In this document: positions 45,328 through 55,940 of the stretch, piece after piece
Numbering within the stretch: the first letter of the stretch is position 1
Layout of the letters: each line of letters opens with the position of its first letter
Source of the DNA: Eutrema japonicum
Taxonomy: Eukaryota > Streptophyta > Magnoliopsida > Brassicales > Brassicaceae
DNA length: 64,000 nucleotides
NCBI GenBank assembly: GCA_030161315.1
Contig: BSQW01000001.1
Span: 21,078,288-21,142,287 of the forward strand
Reading direction: 5' to 3'
Translations under genes and position numbers: made by a program
Notes under the pieces: model-generated
Database searches by the model: none
What the model saw: only the letters and a program-made list of their open reading frames with translations
Told to the model about the DNA's origin: nothing

Positions 45328-45572
45328 CTACAGTCGGTCCTCTCGGCGAAGGTAATGGACGGTACGAATACATAGTCCAATACTCTGATAAAAAAGAGTC
45401 ATCCGACCAAGAAATCATGATGATAAGAACGGATAACTTTCCTCCAACAGAGGATTTTATCACTGATAACATATCCCATTCCCCAAAGGTACTTTCCAAA
45501 GCGATCAACCCCACCGGACCCGATCAGCTAAGTCAAGGAGAAAATGTTCTTAATTAGCAATCGGAAAACGCC

Positions 45573-46157
45573 ATGGCTCAGAACCAACTGCTTACAACGA
45601 TTAATCAAAAAATCGATCAGTTTGCAGAGGGATATACCAAAAGATTGAGCGTTCTTCAGACCTCAATCTCGGAGATTCACAAGCGACTCGATACTCTCCA
45701 TCAAGAGATGATGACTATGGCCCAGCACATGATAGTCAATGCCTCTCAATTCCAAGGAAAATAAGCTGAGATGACTAATCTCAGATTTCAATTAAAGGAC
45801 CTCCAACGGTACCTCGAAAGTATGGTCCAACAACAAAGCTCCTCCAACGCGTACTTTCCTCATCTTGGAAGCCTGTCATCAACAATGCCCATGCATCCAG
45901 GATCTTATTCCTCGGGATTCCTTTCAGGAGAACAATACGGGAAGACAAGAAACCCGGTCCTCGGATTCTTATCTTCGGACGAAGCGTTCACATCACGATA
46001 CGGTGTAACTCCTACAAGCGAGTTCAAACCACGGCCCGTACGAGAAAGGGCGAGGAGACAAAAGGAATCAGAATTCCGTATCAACCCTACAAAAACCCAC
46101 AGATCTGCTTCCTCTCATTCCAGTCAAGACTCTCTCAAACATGATAAAAGAAAATGA
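45573..46157 (+). pseudogene. coiled-coil segment and N-terminal capsid region, copy A
   Basis: 45573-45764 starts at an ATG in good context (gccATGGc) and gives a heptad-like stretch of 63 residues (MAQNQLLTTINQKIDQF...). It ends in TAA. The next ATG (45771) begins a Gln/Leu-rich and then Ser/Pro-rich region that ends in a TGA at about 46155, where copy B has Gly (GGA). Both copies keep the TAA and the ATG six bases later. This suggests a real gene boundary, with the first part like a virion-associated protein. Confidence 0.65.
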
Positions 46158-46329
46158 AAGGATATATGCATGATCGAGTCTACGGAGTTTACAATGTCCA
46201 ATTTACTGGATCACCTAGTGGAACAAGACAAATGACCAAAAGAGCAAGAGTACGCTCATACGCAAGAGTCAACTAAGATTCCACATCCGACGCCGATGAT
46301 CATTCATTTCTCAGAAAAGAGATCTTGCG

Positions 46330-46944
46330 AAGCACTTCGAGAGACAAACACGGAGGTACTATGCGTTAAACGACCTTAACAATCCGAGCCTAAAGCAAGT
46401 CTACCTCTCCTCTATTGATGATTATCTGAGCCAGCAAAAAAAGCTCAACATCAAAGAGCAAGGCCAATCGATAGAAGAAATTTCCATCGGTCAAATCCAG
46501 CAATACGTCTTCAGAACGCTCGATAAACTTTGCAAACAAAAGGAATTCTGGACGGAATTTATGGATAATTCAAAACACTTATCTAAAGTGTGCGCAAGGC
46601 CAGATCTATCAATCAAGTGCTCTAAGTCCAAAAAACACTACTCGTGTGAGGGAAAAAGCAAAACTCGCCGTTTCCAGAAATCGGCGAATAAACCCCACTT
46701 TGGAAAGTTCAGACGCAAAAAGTTCTTCAAAAATAAGCAATCCTTCAAGAAAGAAACCAGATGTTTTCTATGCCACAAAGAAGGACATTTCGCCAAAAAC
46801 TGTCCAAAAATTTCTAAGAAGAAGAAACAGTATCTTATCAGCTCCATATCCAGCCTTGCCAAAGATATCGATCTTGATAATCATGATCTCGAGTCAGTAC
46901 TGTCTTATGACACCGATGAAGAGGATGCTATCTGCGGCTACTAA
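46330..46944 (+). pseudogene. capsid C-terminal part with zinc knuckle, copy A
   Basis: The region after the deletion joint encodes a basic domain and the CCHC zinc knuckle CFLCHKEGHFAKNC (about 46762-46803), typical of caulimovirid coat proteins that bind nucleic acid. An acidic tail follows, and the reading stops with TAA at about 46942. The folded capsid core upstream (about 485 bp) is missing compared with copy B, so no capsid can form. Confidence 0.78.
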
Positions 46945-47043
46945 GATTCCGAAGTCTCGGAATCCTACGACGAAGAGGAAGAATGCTGCTTCAAGTTTAC
47001 TCGAACTCCTCATACAGAAGAGATACAATCTCCACATCTACCA

Positions 47044-47463
47044 GTGACAATCTTCGATCCCGAGAAAACCAAAGATCTTGTACATGCTATTGCTTTCATA
47101 GACACGGGAGCCCACACGACAATAATGAATCCCAAGGTACTTCCATCATCCATGTGGCGCCCGTACCAACAAGAATTCAGGGTAGCGAATTCAGGATCAT
47201 TATCGATCGAGCTCAAATCGAAGCCAATCACAATTGAACTCTTTCCAGGATGTCAAATTACTACAGAAGTCCTAGGCTCCTCCGCACCCGGAAAAGACAT
47301 AATTCTGGGATGGGATTTATACTATGCGCTAAAAAGGAATTTCGACATATCAATCGAGCCAAGAGGAATAAGATGGAAATCGTTATACAAAGCCTTCACA
47401 ACAATACCCCGGCTATTCACAATTGAAGAGCTTCCATCCCCAGAGTTCAACAAGATCAAATAA
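47044..47463 (+). pseudogene. aspartic protease, copy A
   Basis: The active-site box AIAFIDTGAHTTIM (about 47086-47127) is that of retroviral-type pepsin-like proteases, which cut the viral polyprotein. A flap-like EFRVANSGSLSIEL region and IILGWDLYYALK follow. A TAA at about 47461 (copy B has a Glu codon at this place) separates it from the RT. Confidence 0.8.
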
Positions 47464-47535
47464 GAAATCGCAGCAAATTCATGTGCAGAATCTCATATAT
47501 GAAAGAACCCACTGTGGTTAAACCAGGATTTCTTC

Positions 47536-49034
47536 GTGTCACTACCGTTCAAAGAAGACATCCACTCGACTCCGACGAAGGCGAGCCACGCAGGAATGCC
47601 ACACGCATTGCTTAAACAAGAAAACGAAGAGTGTGACCAACTGGTCAGGCAAATGGTAGTCTCATCGACTAACTCTCCATGGGCATGCAAGGCATTTTAT
47701 GTCAACAACAGAGCAGAACATGCAAGAGGAAAGCTGAGGCTAGTCATCGACTACAAACCGCTAAACCAATACCTACATGATGTCAAATTCCCATTGCCAA
47801 ATAAAAGAGCACTGTTTCAACATCTTCAAGGTGCAACAATCTTCTCAAAGTTCGATCTAAAATCCAGTTTCTGGCAAATCGGTATTACACAAGAAGAAAG
47901 GTTTAAAACTGCATTATGTCTACCCAATCGTCATCTCCAATGGAATGTCTTACCATTCGGCCTCAAACAGCGCCATCATTATTCCAACAAGCCATGCTAC
48001 GCATTTTCAAGCCTCTACTCCATACGGCCTTGATATACATTGATGACATCCTCCTATTCTCGTCAACCTACGAGGATCATATATAAGCTCTTTGACAGTT
48101 CCAAATCATAGTGAAGACGCATGGAATAACGCTATCGGCCCAGAAAATGGTCATAGCCCGGCCCAACATCGAATTCCTTGGGATGCATATTGCAAATGGA
48201 CAATTTGCCCCACAAGCCCATTTGGCCACGACACTGCTAGAGTTTCCAGACAGCGACCTCTCGAAAAGACAAGTCCAACAGTTCCTTGGCGTAATTAATT
48301 ACCTAAGCGACTTTATCGCGCAACTTTCGCTGCTGACGCGTCCACTACAAAGGATGTTGTCCAAAAATCCTCCTTTATGGACAAACAGACAAACAGAGGC
48401 GGTCAAAAAGCTAAAGTCAGAAATACAAAAGCTGCCACCATTAAAGATTCCCTGCGAAGGCATGCGTGTTCTCCAAACAGACGCAAGCAATAAGTATTGG
48501 GGTGCGGTCCTACTTGAAGAAATTAGTGGCAAACGTCAAATCTGTGGATACAAAAGCGGACGCTTTAAAGATTCGGAGTTACATTATCACTCCACGTTCA
48601 AAGAAATCTTAGCTGTCAAACGAGCTATTGAGAAATTTGAGTTCCATCTGATTGGACACAAATTTCGCATAGAGATGGACATGTCATCTTTTCCAAAGAT
48701 GCTGCAGTTCAAGAAGAAGATGGTCCCACTTCAACAGTTACTAAGATGGAGCGAATGGTTTTCAAAATACGACTTCGCTTCCTTCTATTTAAAGGGCACA
48801 AAAAATATTTTCGCCGACATGCTCAGTAGAAATCCTCTGAAAGAAATTCAAATGATGGCAAGCTCCTCCAAATCCGAAAGAGAATTCTACGATTTTGGTG
48901 CCAACATGCCTGAAGATGCTCATCAACTTGTGAACATGAAGATCATTCATGAACATCTCAAAGAAAGAATTTTAGGTACCAGTCAATCATCATATCAAAA
49001 TATGGCGTCAAATGTCAATACATCGCGCCACTAG
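47536..49034 (+). pseudogene. reverse transcriptase and RNase H, copy A
   Basis: The RT is seen as RLVIDYKPLNQYL and FSKFDLKSSFWQIGI (47536-48033). A frameshift precedes the catalytic box YIDDILLFS (near 48040), then a TAA near 48085. The thumb and RNase H follow from 48111: VLQTDASNKYWGAVLLEE with the first Asp, HYHSTFKEILAVKRAIEKFE with Glu, and RIEMDMSSF. Frameshift and stop prevent a working enzyme. Copy B shows the same order with different breaks. Confidence 0.85.
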
Positions 49035-49923
49035 GGATCCACCCAGACCATCCGTTCGCTCATCTCTACAGAATCGAGAGTGCCAAAATACCTGAGGAAG
49101 TTCTCTGTTTCCTCTGATACATCTGTTCGGTGTACACCATTGGTATTTCCTTCGACATACAGTGGCTGTACCAATTCATCAACTCGCGCCAAGGGCACAA
49201 GGATTACCTCTCCACGTTCTTAACAGGGTTCGCAATATTAAGTGCCTTGAGCGGTAAGCTGAGAAGGTCAGCAAAAACGGTCAACATATCTTACAAGAAG
49301 CTAAAAGGGCAAGGGGGGCTCAACCCTTTCTTCAATCCTCACACGATATACTTCTTCCATCGCCCCATTCAAGTAAACGTCAAAACCAACAAAATGCACG
49401 CACTACCAACACTTATCCACCACGACGACTTCAAACGGGGTGTTCGGCCAGACTTCAACGTCTATGACAACAAAGGATTTGAAGACTTCCAGACGCATGC
49501 CTTTCGCCTCAACAGTGCTAGACAAACGTTCCACATTTCGTTCACTTTGAATTGGAACTACTATCCTATAGACTACCAGATGAGTCGAGACGAAAACCTA
49601 CAGTACTTCGAAAGCAAACCAACCGCAAAGCAAATCCTACCGAAATTGGTGGTCCCAATCCAATCAAAATTGGTGGTTCCATCACCAGCTCCGGCGACTA
49701 ACCAGGTTCCATCACCAGCTCCAGCAACTAACCCTCCTAAATACTTCCAGGATGCACAGTCTCCGGATGACTCGATGAATATTGACGAAATCGGATAAAA
49801 GTTCGGTTTGAACAAAGAAGAGCCACATGACGATTTTGACGAACCAGAAATCGAATACAAATGTCCAGATGATTATTACGGATGCTGCAACGAGCATATC
49901 ATCGAGTTCGAAATGGATCATTA
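49035..49923 (+). pseudogene. C-terminal extension after RNase H, copy A (function unknown)
   Basis: About 290 residues follow RNase H. Recognisable blocks, shared with copy B, are DIQWLYQFINSRQGHKD, GQGGLNPFFNPHTIYFFHR and YDNKGFEDFQTHAFRLNSA. A short Pro-rich repeat (VPSPAPATN, two to three times) precedes an acidic, Cys-containing tail (KCPDDYYGCCNEH). I know no domain that matches. A TGA lies at about 49118 and a TAA at about 49796; the first is absent in copy B, the second is shared. Confidence 0.55.
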
Positions 49924-50020
49924 AGGTGGTCATGGATCATTAAGGTGGTCATTAAAGTCAATCTCAATATATCTACCTATGTATAAAAGTCAAATATATC
50001 TACCTATGTATAATTATGTG

Positions 50021-50260
50021 TGTGATGTAAGCGATGATGTAATCGCCTAAATAATGTATAATAAGTGTGATGTAAGCGATGATGTAATCGCCTAAATAAT
50101 GTATAATAAGTGTGATGTAAGCGATGATGTAATCGCAACCAGGTGTGATGTAAGCGATGATGTAATCGCCTAAATAATGTATAATAGGTGTGATGTAAGC
50201 GATGATGTAATCGCTGAGGTAAGCGCTTATGTCAGGGCACTATACCTCCACTATATATAT
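50021..50260 (+). promoter_or_regulatory. 35S-like promoter of copy A with five as-1-like boxes
   Basis: Five copies of 'gatgtaagcgatgatgtaat' lie in a tandem array with a repeat unit of about 45 bp. Each resembles the CaMV as-1 element (TGACGTAAGGGATGACG) with C-to-T changes. A TATA box is at 50252-50259, followed by 'acccccttgtgaaataataac' and a pyrimidine-rich leader homologous to copy B. The direction is to the right, across the spacer into copy B. Confidence 0.75.
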
Positions 50261-50406
50261 GTGTGTACCCCCTTGTGAAATAATAACTCATTTTCCCCTT
50301 AAAAACCGCTCTCTATGAGTCTCTAAACTCTCTATAGTTTTCAGACTGCTCTTCATCTTTCATAAGCTCTGGTTACTTTCTCTCTTTTCATGGGTTGCGA
50401 TTCTGA

Positions 50407-50654
50407 GTCGTGTTAAAGATCGTGCGAGTCGTGTTGAAGATCGTGAGAGTCGTGTTGATAGTTATGGGGCTCGATAAGTTTCCAGGTAAAGGGAGCATAT
50501 CGGCACTTCCCTGGCCTTGGCTCAGCCACTGTTAGGACCCTTATCTCCCCGTACAACCGTCGTATTGACTCACATAACCGTCGTATTGACTCACACAACC
50601 GTCGTATTGACCGTCGTATCAGTTAAACGATACGCTCATTGAAAGCACACAGCG
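50407..50654. repeat. spacer at the centre of the viral inverted repeat
   Basis: This 248-bp stretch holds three copies of a 21-bp unit (agtcgtgttgaagatcgtga and variants, 50406-50460) and three copies of 'accgtcgtattgactcaca' (about 50555-50615). Neither is inverted within the spacer. The 17-mer agtcgtgttgaagatcg here (50427-50443) recurs exactly at 57525-57541. The sequence is probably leader DNA of the virus. Confidence 0.7.
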
Positions 50655-50789
50655 TCAGAATCGCAACCCATGTAAAGAGAGAAAGTAACCAGAGCTTATG
50701 AAAGATGAAGAGAAGTCTGAAAACTAGAGAGAGTTTAGAGACTCATAGAGAGAGGTTTTTAGAGAGAGGTTTTTAGGGGAAAATGAGTT

Positions 50790-51010
50790 ATTCTTTCACA
50801 AGGGGGTACACACATATATATAGTGGAGGTATAGTGCGCTGCCATAAGCGCTTACCTCAGCGATTACATCATCGCTTACATCACACATATTATACATTAT
50901 TTAGGCGATTACATCATCGCTTACATCACACCTGGTTGCGATTACATCATCGCTTACATCACACTTATTATACATTATTTAGGCGATTACATCATCGCTT
51001 ACATCACACA
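50790..51010 (-). promoter_or_regulatory. 35S-like promoter of copy B with four as-1-like boxes
   Basis: The minus strand carries the same as-1-like motif four times and a TATA box at about 50813-50822. Its direction is leftward, into the spacer and copy A. It faces the promoter of copy A, about 550 bp away. Confidence 0.72.
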
Positions 51011-51061
51011 CATAATTATACATATGTAGATATATTTGACTCTTATACATAGGTAGATATA

Positions 51062-52510
51062 TTGAGATTGACTTTAATGACCACCTTAATGATCCATTTC
51101 GAACTCGATGATATGCTCGTCGCAGCATCCGTAATAATCATCTGGACATTTGTATTCAATTTCTGGTTCGTCAAAATCGTCATGTGGCTCTTCTTTGTTC
51201 AAACCAAACTTTTATCCGATTTCGTCAATATTCATCAAGTCATCCGGAGACTGTGCATCCTGGAAGTATTCAGGAGGGTTAGTTGCTGGAGATGGTGATG
51301 GAACCTGGTTAGTCACCGGAGCTGGTGATGGAACCACCAATTTTGATTGGATTGGGACCACCAATTTCGGTAGGATTTGCTTTGCGGTTGGTTTGCTTTC
51401 GAAATATTGTAGGTTTTCGTCTAGACTCATCTGGTAGTCTATAGGATAGTAGTTACAATTCAAAGTGAACGGAATGTGGAACGTTTGTCTAGCACTGTTG
51501 AGGCGAAAGGCATGCGTCTGGAAGTCTTCAAATCCTTTGTTGTCATAGACGTTGAAGTCTGGCCGAACACCCCGTTTGAAGTCGTCGTGGTGGATAAGTG
51601 TTGGTAGTGCGTGCATTTTGTTGGTTTTGACGTTGACTTGAATGGGGCGATGGAAGAAGTATATCGTGTGAGGATTGAAGAAAGGGTTGAGCCCCCCTTG
51701 CCCTTTTAGCTTCTTGTAAGATATGTTGACCGTTTTTGCTGACCTTCTCAGCTTACCGCTCCAGGCACTTAATGGTATGAACCATGTTAAGAACGTGGAG
51801 AGGCAATCCTTGTGCCCTTGGCGCGAGTTGATGAATTGGTACAGCCACTGTATGTCGAAGGAAATACCAATGGTGTACACCGAACAGATGTACCAGAGGA
51901 AACAGAGAACTTCCTCAGGTATTTCGGCACTCTCAATTCTGTAGAGATGAGCGAACGGATGGTCTGGGTGGATCCCTAGTGGCGCGATGTATTGACATTT
52001 GACGCCATATTTTGATATGATGATTGACTGGTACTTGAAAATTCTTTCTTTGAGATGTTCATGAATGATCTTCATGTTCACAAGTTGATGAGCATCTTCG
52101 GGCATGTTGGCACCAAAATCGTCGAATTTTCTTTCGGATGTGGAGTAGCTTGCCATCATTTGAATTTCTTTCAGAGGATTTCTACTGAGCATGTCGGCGA
52201 TAATATTTTTTGTGCCCTTTAAATAGAAGGAAGCGAAGTCGTATTTTGAAAACCATTCGCTCCATCTTAGTAACTGTTGATGTGGGACCATCTTCTGCTT
52301 GAACTGCAGCATCTTTGTAAAAGATGACATGTCCATCTCTATGCGAAATTTGTGTCCAATCAGATGGAACTCAAATTTCTCAATAGCTCGTTTGACAGCT
52401 AAGATTTCTTTGAACGTGGGGTGATAATGTAACTCCGAATCTTTAAAGCGTCCGCTTTTGTATCCACATATTTGACGTTTGCCACTAATTTCTTCAAGTA
52501 GGACCGCACC
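51062..52510 (-). pseudogene. RNase H part and C-terminal extension, copy B
   Basis: From 52510 downward the RNase H segment has a nonsense change (TGG to TAG, near 52515) after TDASDKY. The frame then continues to 51212 through the C-terminal extension with the same blocks as copy A. Copy B has an intact reading from about 52336 to 51212 (374 residues) without the stop seen in copy A at 49118. The shared TAA at the end (before KFGLNKEEP-like text) may be an original or inherited terminator. Confidence 0.7.
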
Positions 52511-53475
52511 CTAATACTTATCGCTTGCGTCTGTTTGGAGAACACGCGTGCCTTCGCAGGGAATCTTTAATGGTGGCAGCTTTTGTATTTCTGACTTTAG
52601 CTTTTTGACCGCCTCTGTTTGTCTGTTTGTCCATAAAGGAGGATTTTTGGACAACATCTTTTGTAGTGGACGCGTCAGCAGCGAAAATTGCGGGATAAAG
52701 TCGCTTAGGTAATTAATTACCCCAAGGAACTGTTGGAATTGTCTTTTCGAGAGGTCGCTGTCTGGAAACTCTAGCAGTGTCGTGGCCAAATGGGCTTGTG
52801 GGGCAAATTGTCCATTTGCAATATGCATCCCAAAGAATTCGATGTTGGGACGAGCTATGACCATTTTCTGGGCCGAGAGCATTATTCCATGCGTCTTCAC
52901 TATGATTTGGAACTGTCGAAGAGCTTGTATATGATCCTCGTAGGTTGACGAGAATAGGAGGATGTCATCAATGTATATCAAGGCCGTATGGAGTAGAGGC
53001 TTGAAAATGCGTAGCATGGCTTGTTGGAATAATGATGGCGCTGTTTGAGGCCGAATGGTAAGACATTCCATTGGAGATGACGATTGGGTAGACATAATGC
53101 AGTTTTAATACTTTCTTCTGGTGTAATACCGATTTGCCAGAAACCTGATTTTAGATCGAACTTTGAGAAGATTGTTGCACCTTGAAGATGTTGAAACAGT
53201 GCTCTTTTATTTGGCAATGGGAATTTGACATCATGTAGGTATTGGTTTAGCGGTTTGTAGTCGATGACTAGCCTCAGCTTTTCTCTTGCCTGTTTTGCTC
53301 TGTTGTTGACATAAAATGCCTTGCACGCCCATGGAGAGTTAGTCGATGAGACTACCATTTGCCTGACCAGTTGGTCACACTCTTCGTTTGCTTGTTTAAG
53401 CAATGCGGGTGGCATTCCTGCGTGGCTCGCCTTCGTCGGCGTCGAGTGGATGTCTTCTTTGAACGGTAGTGACAC
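52511..53475 (-). pseudogene. reverse transcriptase, copy B
   Basis: RLVIDYKPLNQYL and FSKFDLKSGFWQIGI lie in 53475-52978. The YIDDILLFSS box and ARPNIEFFGMH-type thumb are in the other frame, 53095-52511. One frameshift separates the two, as in copy A, so it may predate duplication of the locus. The Gly in KSGFWQ is the usual residue, whereas copy A has Ser. Confidence 0.82.
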
Positions 53476-53535
53476 GAAGAAATCCTGGTTTAACCACAGT
53501 GGGTTCTTGCATATTTGAAGGAACTCGGTATGAGA

Positions 53536-54290
53536 TTATGCACATGAATTTGCTGCGATTTCTTCTTTGATCTTGTTGAACTTTGGGGATGGAAGCTCTT
53601 CAATTCTGAATAGCCGGAGTATTGTTGTGAAGGCTTTGTATAACGATTTCCATCTTATTCCTCTTGGCTCGATTGATATGTCGAAATTCCTTTTTAGCGC
53701 ATAGTATAAATCCCATCCCAGAATTATGTCTTTTCCGGGTGCGGAGGAGCCTAGGACTTCTGTAGTAATTTGACATCCTGGAAAGAGTTCAATTGTGATT
53801 GGCTTCGATTTGAGCTCGATCGATAATGATCCTGAATTTGCTACCCTGAATTCTTGTTGGTACGGGCGCCACATGGATGATGGAAGTACCTTGGGATTCA
53901 TTATTGTCGTGTGGGCTCCCGTGTCTATGAAAGCAATAGCATGTACCGGATCTTTGTTTTTCTCGGGATCGAAGATTGTCACTGGTAGATGTGGAGATTG
54001 TATATCTTCTGTATGAGGAGTTCGAGTAATCTTGAAGCAGCATTCTTCCTCTTCGTCGTAGGATTCCGAGACTTTGGAATCTGAGTAGCCGCAGATCGCA
54101 TCCTCTTCATCGCTGTCATAAGACAGTACTAACTCGAGATCATGATTATCAAAATCGATATCTTTGGCAAGGCTAGATATGGAGCTGATAAGATACTGTT
54201 TCTTCTTCTTAGAACTGTTTGGACAGTTTTGGCGAAATGTCCTTCTTTGTGGCATAGAAAACATCTGGTTTCTTTCTTGAAGGATTGCTT
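53536..54290 (-). pseudogene. zinc knuckle remnant and protease, copy B
   Basis: The zinc-knuckle part near 54240-54290 is frame-shifted (MPQRRTFRQNC replaces the regular knuckle reading). The following frame has the acidic tail, then the protease box IAFIDTGAHTTIM and the region up to about 53536. Copy B keeps this as one frame (242 residues), in contrast to the TAA-interrupted reading in copy A. Confidence 0.75.
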
Positions 54291-54431
54291 CTTTTTGAAG
54301 AACTTTTTGCGTCTGAACTTTCCAAAGTGGGGTTTATTCGCCGATTTCTGGAAACGGCGAGTTTTGCTTTTTCCCTCACACGAGCAGTGTTTTTTGGACT
54401 TAGAGCACTTGATTGATAGATCTGGCCTTGC

Positions 54432-55742
54432 TCACACTTTAGATAAGTGTTTTGAATTATCCATAAATTCCGTCCAGAATTCCTTTTGTTTGCAAAGTTT
54501 ATCGAGCGTTCTGAAGACGTATTGCTGGATTTGACCGATGGAAATTTCTTCTATCGATTGGCCTTGCTCTTTGATGTTGAGCTTTGTTTGCTGGCTCAGA
54601 TAATCATCAATAGAAGAGAGGTAGACTTGCTTTAGGCTCGGATTGTTAAGGCCGTTTAACGCATAGTACCTCCGTGTTTGTCTCTCGAAGTGCTTCGCAA
54701 GATCTCTTTTCTTTAGAGAACAGCATTTCGCTGCGAAGTATTCCTCTTGTAATTGATCTTTGAGGTGGCTTGGGGTGCCTATGAACTCTCGGTGAATTTC
54801 CCCAAGATGTAGCGATATAGTGGTTTGGTAGACTTGCTGCTGTCTGTATTCGCCAAGTGAATTCCACCATTCCTTAAGTGCTCCTGAAAATCGTGCAGTG
54901 AACTGCTGTATGACGAGTGATGATGATGAAGTCATAGCCTCGGAGTTCATCCATGCGTGAAATTCGTCCAGGCGGTAGTTCCATTTTTCGAAGGGAATGT
55001 CGTCGAACGTAAATGTTATGACTTTTGAGGCGAATTGTCGTGCTGGCCTTTCTTGTTCTTGGACAGGTGTTCTATTCATCTCGTCATTGTCAGAGAACAC
55101 TTCGTCTATATCCGGCTCTCTTTTTGACGTTTCTCCAATAGCGAATTGCTTTGGTAGGGATTCTTCTTCAGATTCAGTTCTATAGGAGGAGCTTGAGTCT
55201 GAGAAATGAATGATCATCGGCATCAGATGTGGAATCTTAGTTGACTCTTGCGTATGAGCGTACTCTTGCTCTTTTGGTCCTTTGTCTTGTTCCGCTAGGT
55301 GATCCAGTAAATTGGACATTTTAAACTCCGTAGACTCGATCATGCTTATATCTTTTCCTTTTCTTTTATCATGTTCGAGAGAGTCTTGACTGGAATGAGA
55401 GGAAACAAATATGTGGGTTTTTGTAGGGTTGATACGGAATTCTGATTCCTTTTGTCTCCTCGCCCTTTCTCGTACGGGCCGTGGTTTGAACTCGCTTGTA
55501 GGAGTTACACCGTATCGCGATGTGAACGCTTTGTCCGAAGATAAGAATCCGGGGACCGGGTTTCTTGTCTTCCCGTATTGTTCTCCTGAAAGGAATCCCG
55601 AGGAGTAAGATCCTGGATGCATGGGCATTGTTGATGACAGGCTTCCAAGATGAGGAAAGTACGCGTTGGAGGAGCTTTGTTGTTGGACCATACTTTCGAG
55701 GTACCGTTGGAGGTCCTTTAATTGAAATCTGAGATTAGTCAT
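54432..55742 (-). pseudogene. capsid protein region, copy B
   Basis: This 436-residue frame starts at an ATG (55740-55742) six bases after the TAA of the preceding coiled-coil segment. It has a Gln/Leu-rich start, a Ser/Pro-rich stretch, an acidic region, and a folded capsid core including YRLDEFHAWMNSEAMT, LKEWWNSLGEYRQQQVY and IGQIQQYVFRTLDKLCKQ. The core resembles coat proteins of petuvirus- and caulimovirus-like viruses. The basic C-terminus and zinc knuckle follow in another frame because of a break near 54432. Confidence 0.75.
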
Positions 55743-55748
55743 CTCAGC

Positions 55749-55940
55749 TTATTTTCCTTGGAATTGAGAGGCATTGACTATCATGTGCTGGGCCATAGTC
55801 ATCATCTCTTGATGGAGAGTATCGAGTCGCTTGTGAATCTTCGAGATTGAGTTCTGAAGAACGCTCAATCTTTTGGTATATCCCTCTGCAAACTGATCGA
55901 TTTTTTGATTAATCGTTGTAAGCAGTTGGTTCTGAGCCAT
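55749..55940 (-). pseudogene. coiled-coil segment, copy B
   Basis: The 63-residue heptad-like segment is nearly identical to that of copy A (45573-45764) and ends in the same TAA. It begins at an ATG with good context (gccATGGc). Size and heptads recall the virion-associated protein of caulimoviruses, but there is no sequence proof. Confidence 0.6.

Larger units (their letters stand above)
45328..50406 (+). mobile_element. endogenous caulimovirid copy A (left arm of the inverted repeat)
   Basis: On the plus strand this arm carries a coiled-coil segment, part of the capsid gene, zinc knuckle, protease, reverse transcriptase, RNase H, a C-terminal extension and a 35S-like promoter with leader. 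Movement protein is absent: the copy begins at about 45328, matching 56185 of copy B. The capsid core is deleted at about 46311-46318. Several stops and frameshifts break the coding regions, so it is a fossil of a plant pararetrovirus (Caulimoviridae). The genus is undetermined. Confidence 0.9.

Noticed and set aside
50413..50598. Small minus-strand frame in the viral spacer.
   Set aside because: It is generated by the 21-bp and 19-bp repeats and has no counterpart to compare; at most a leader upstream frame.
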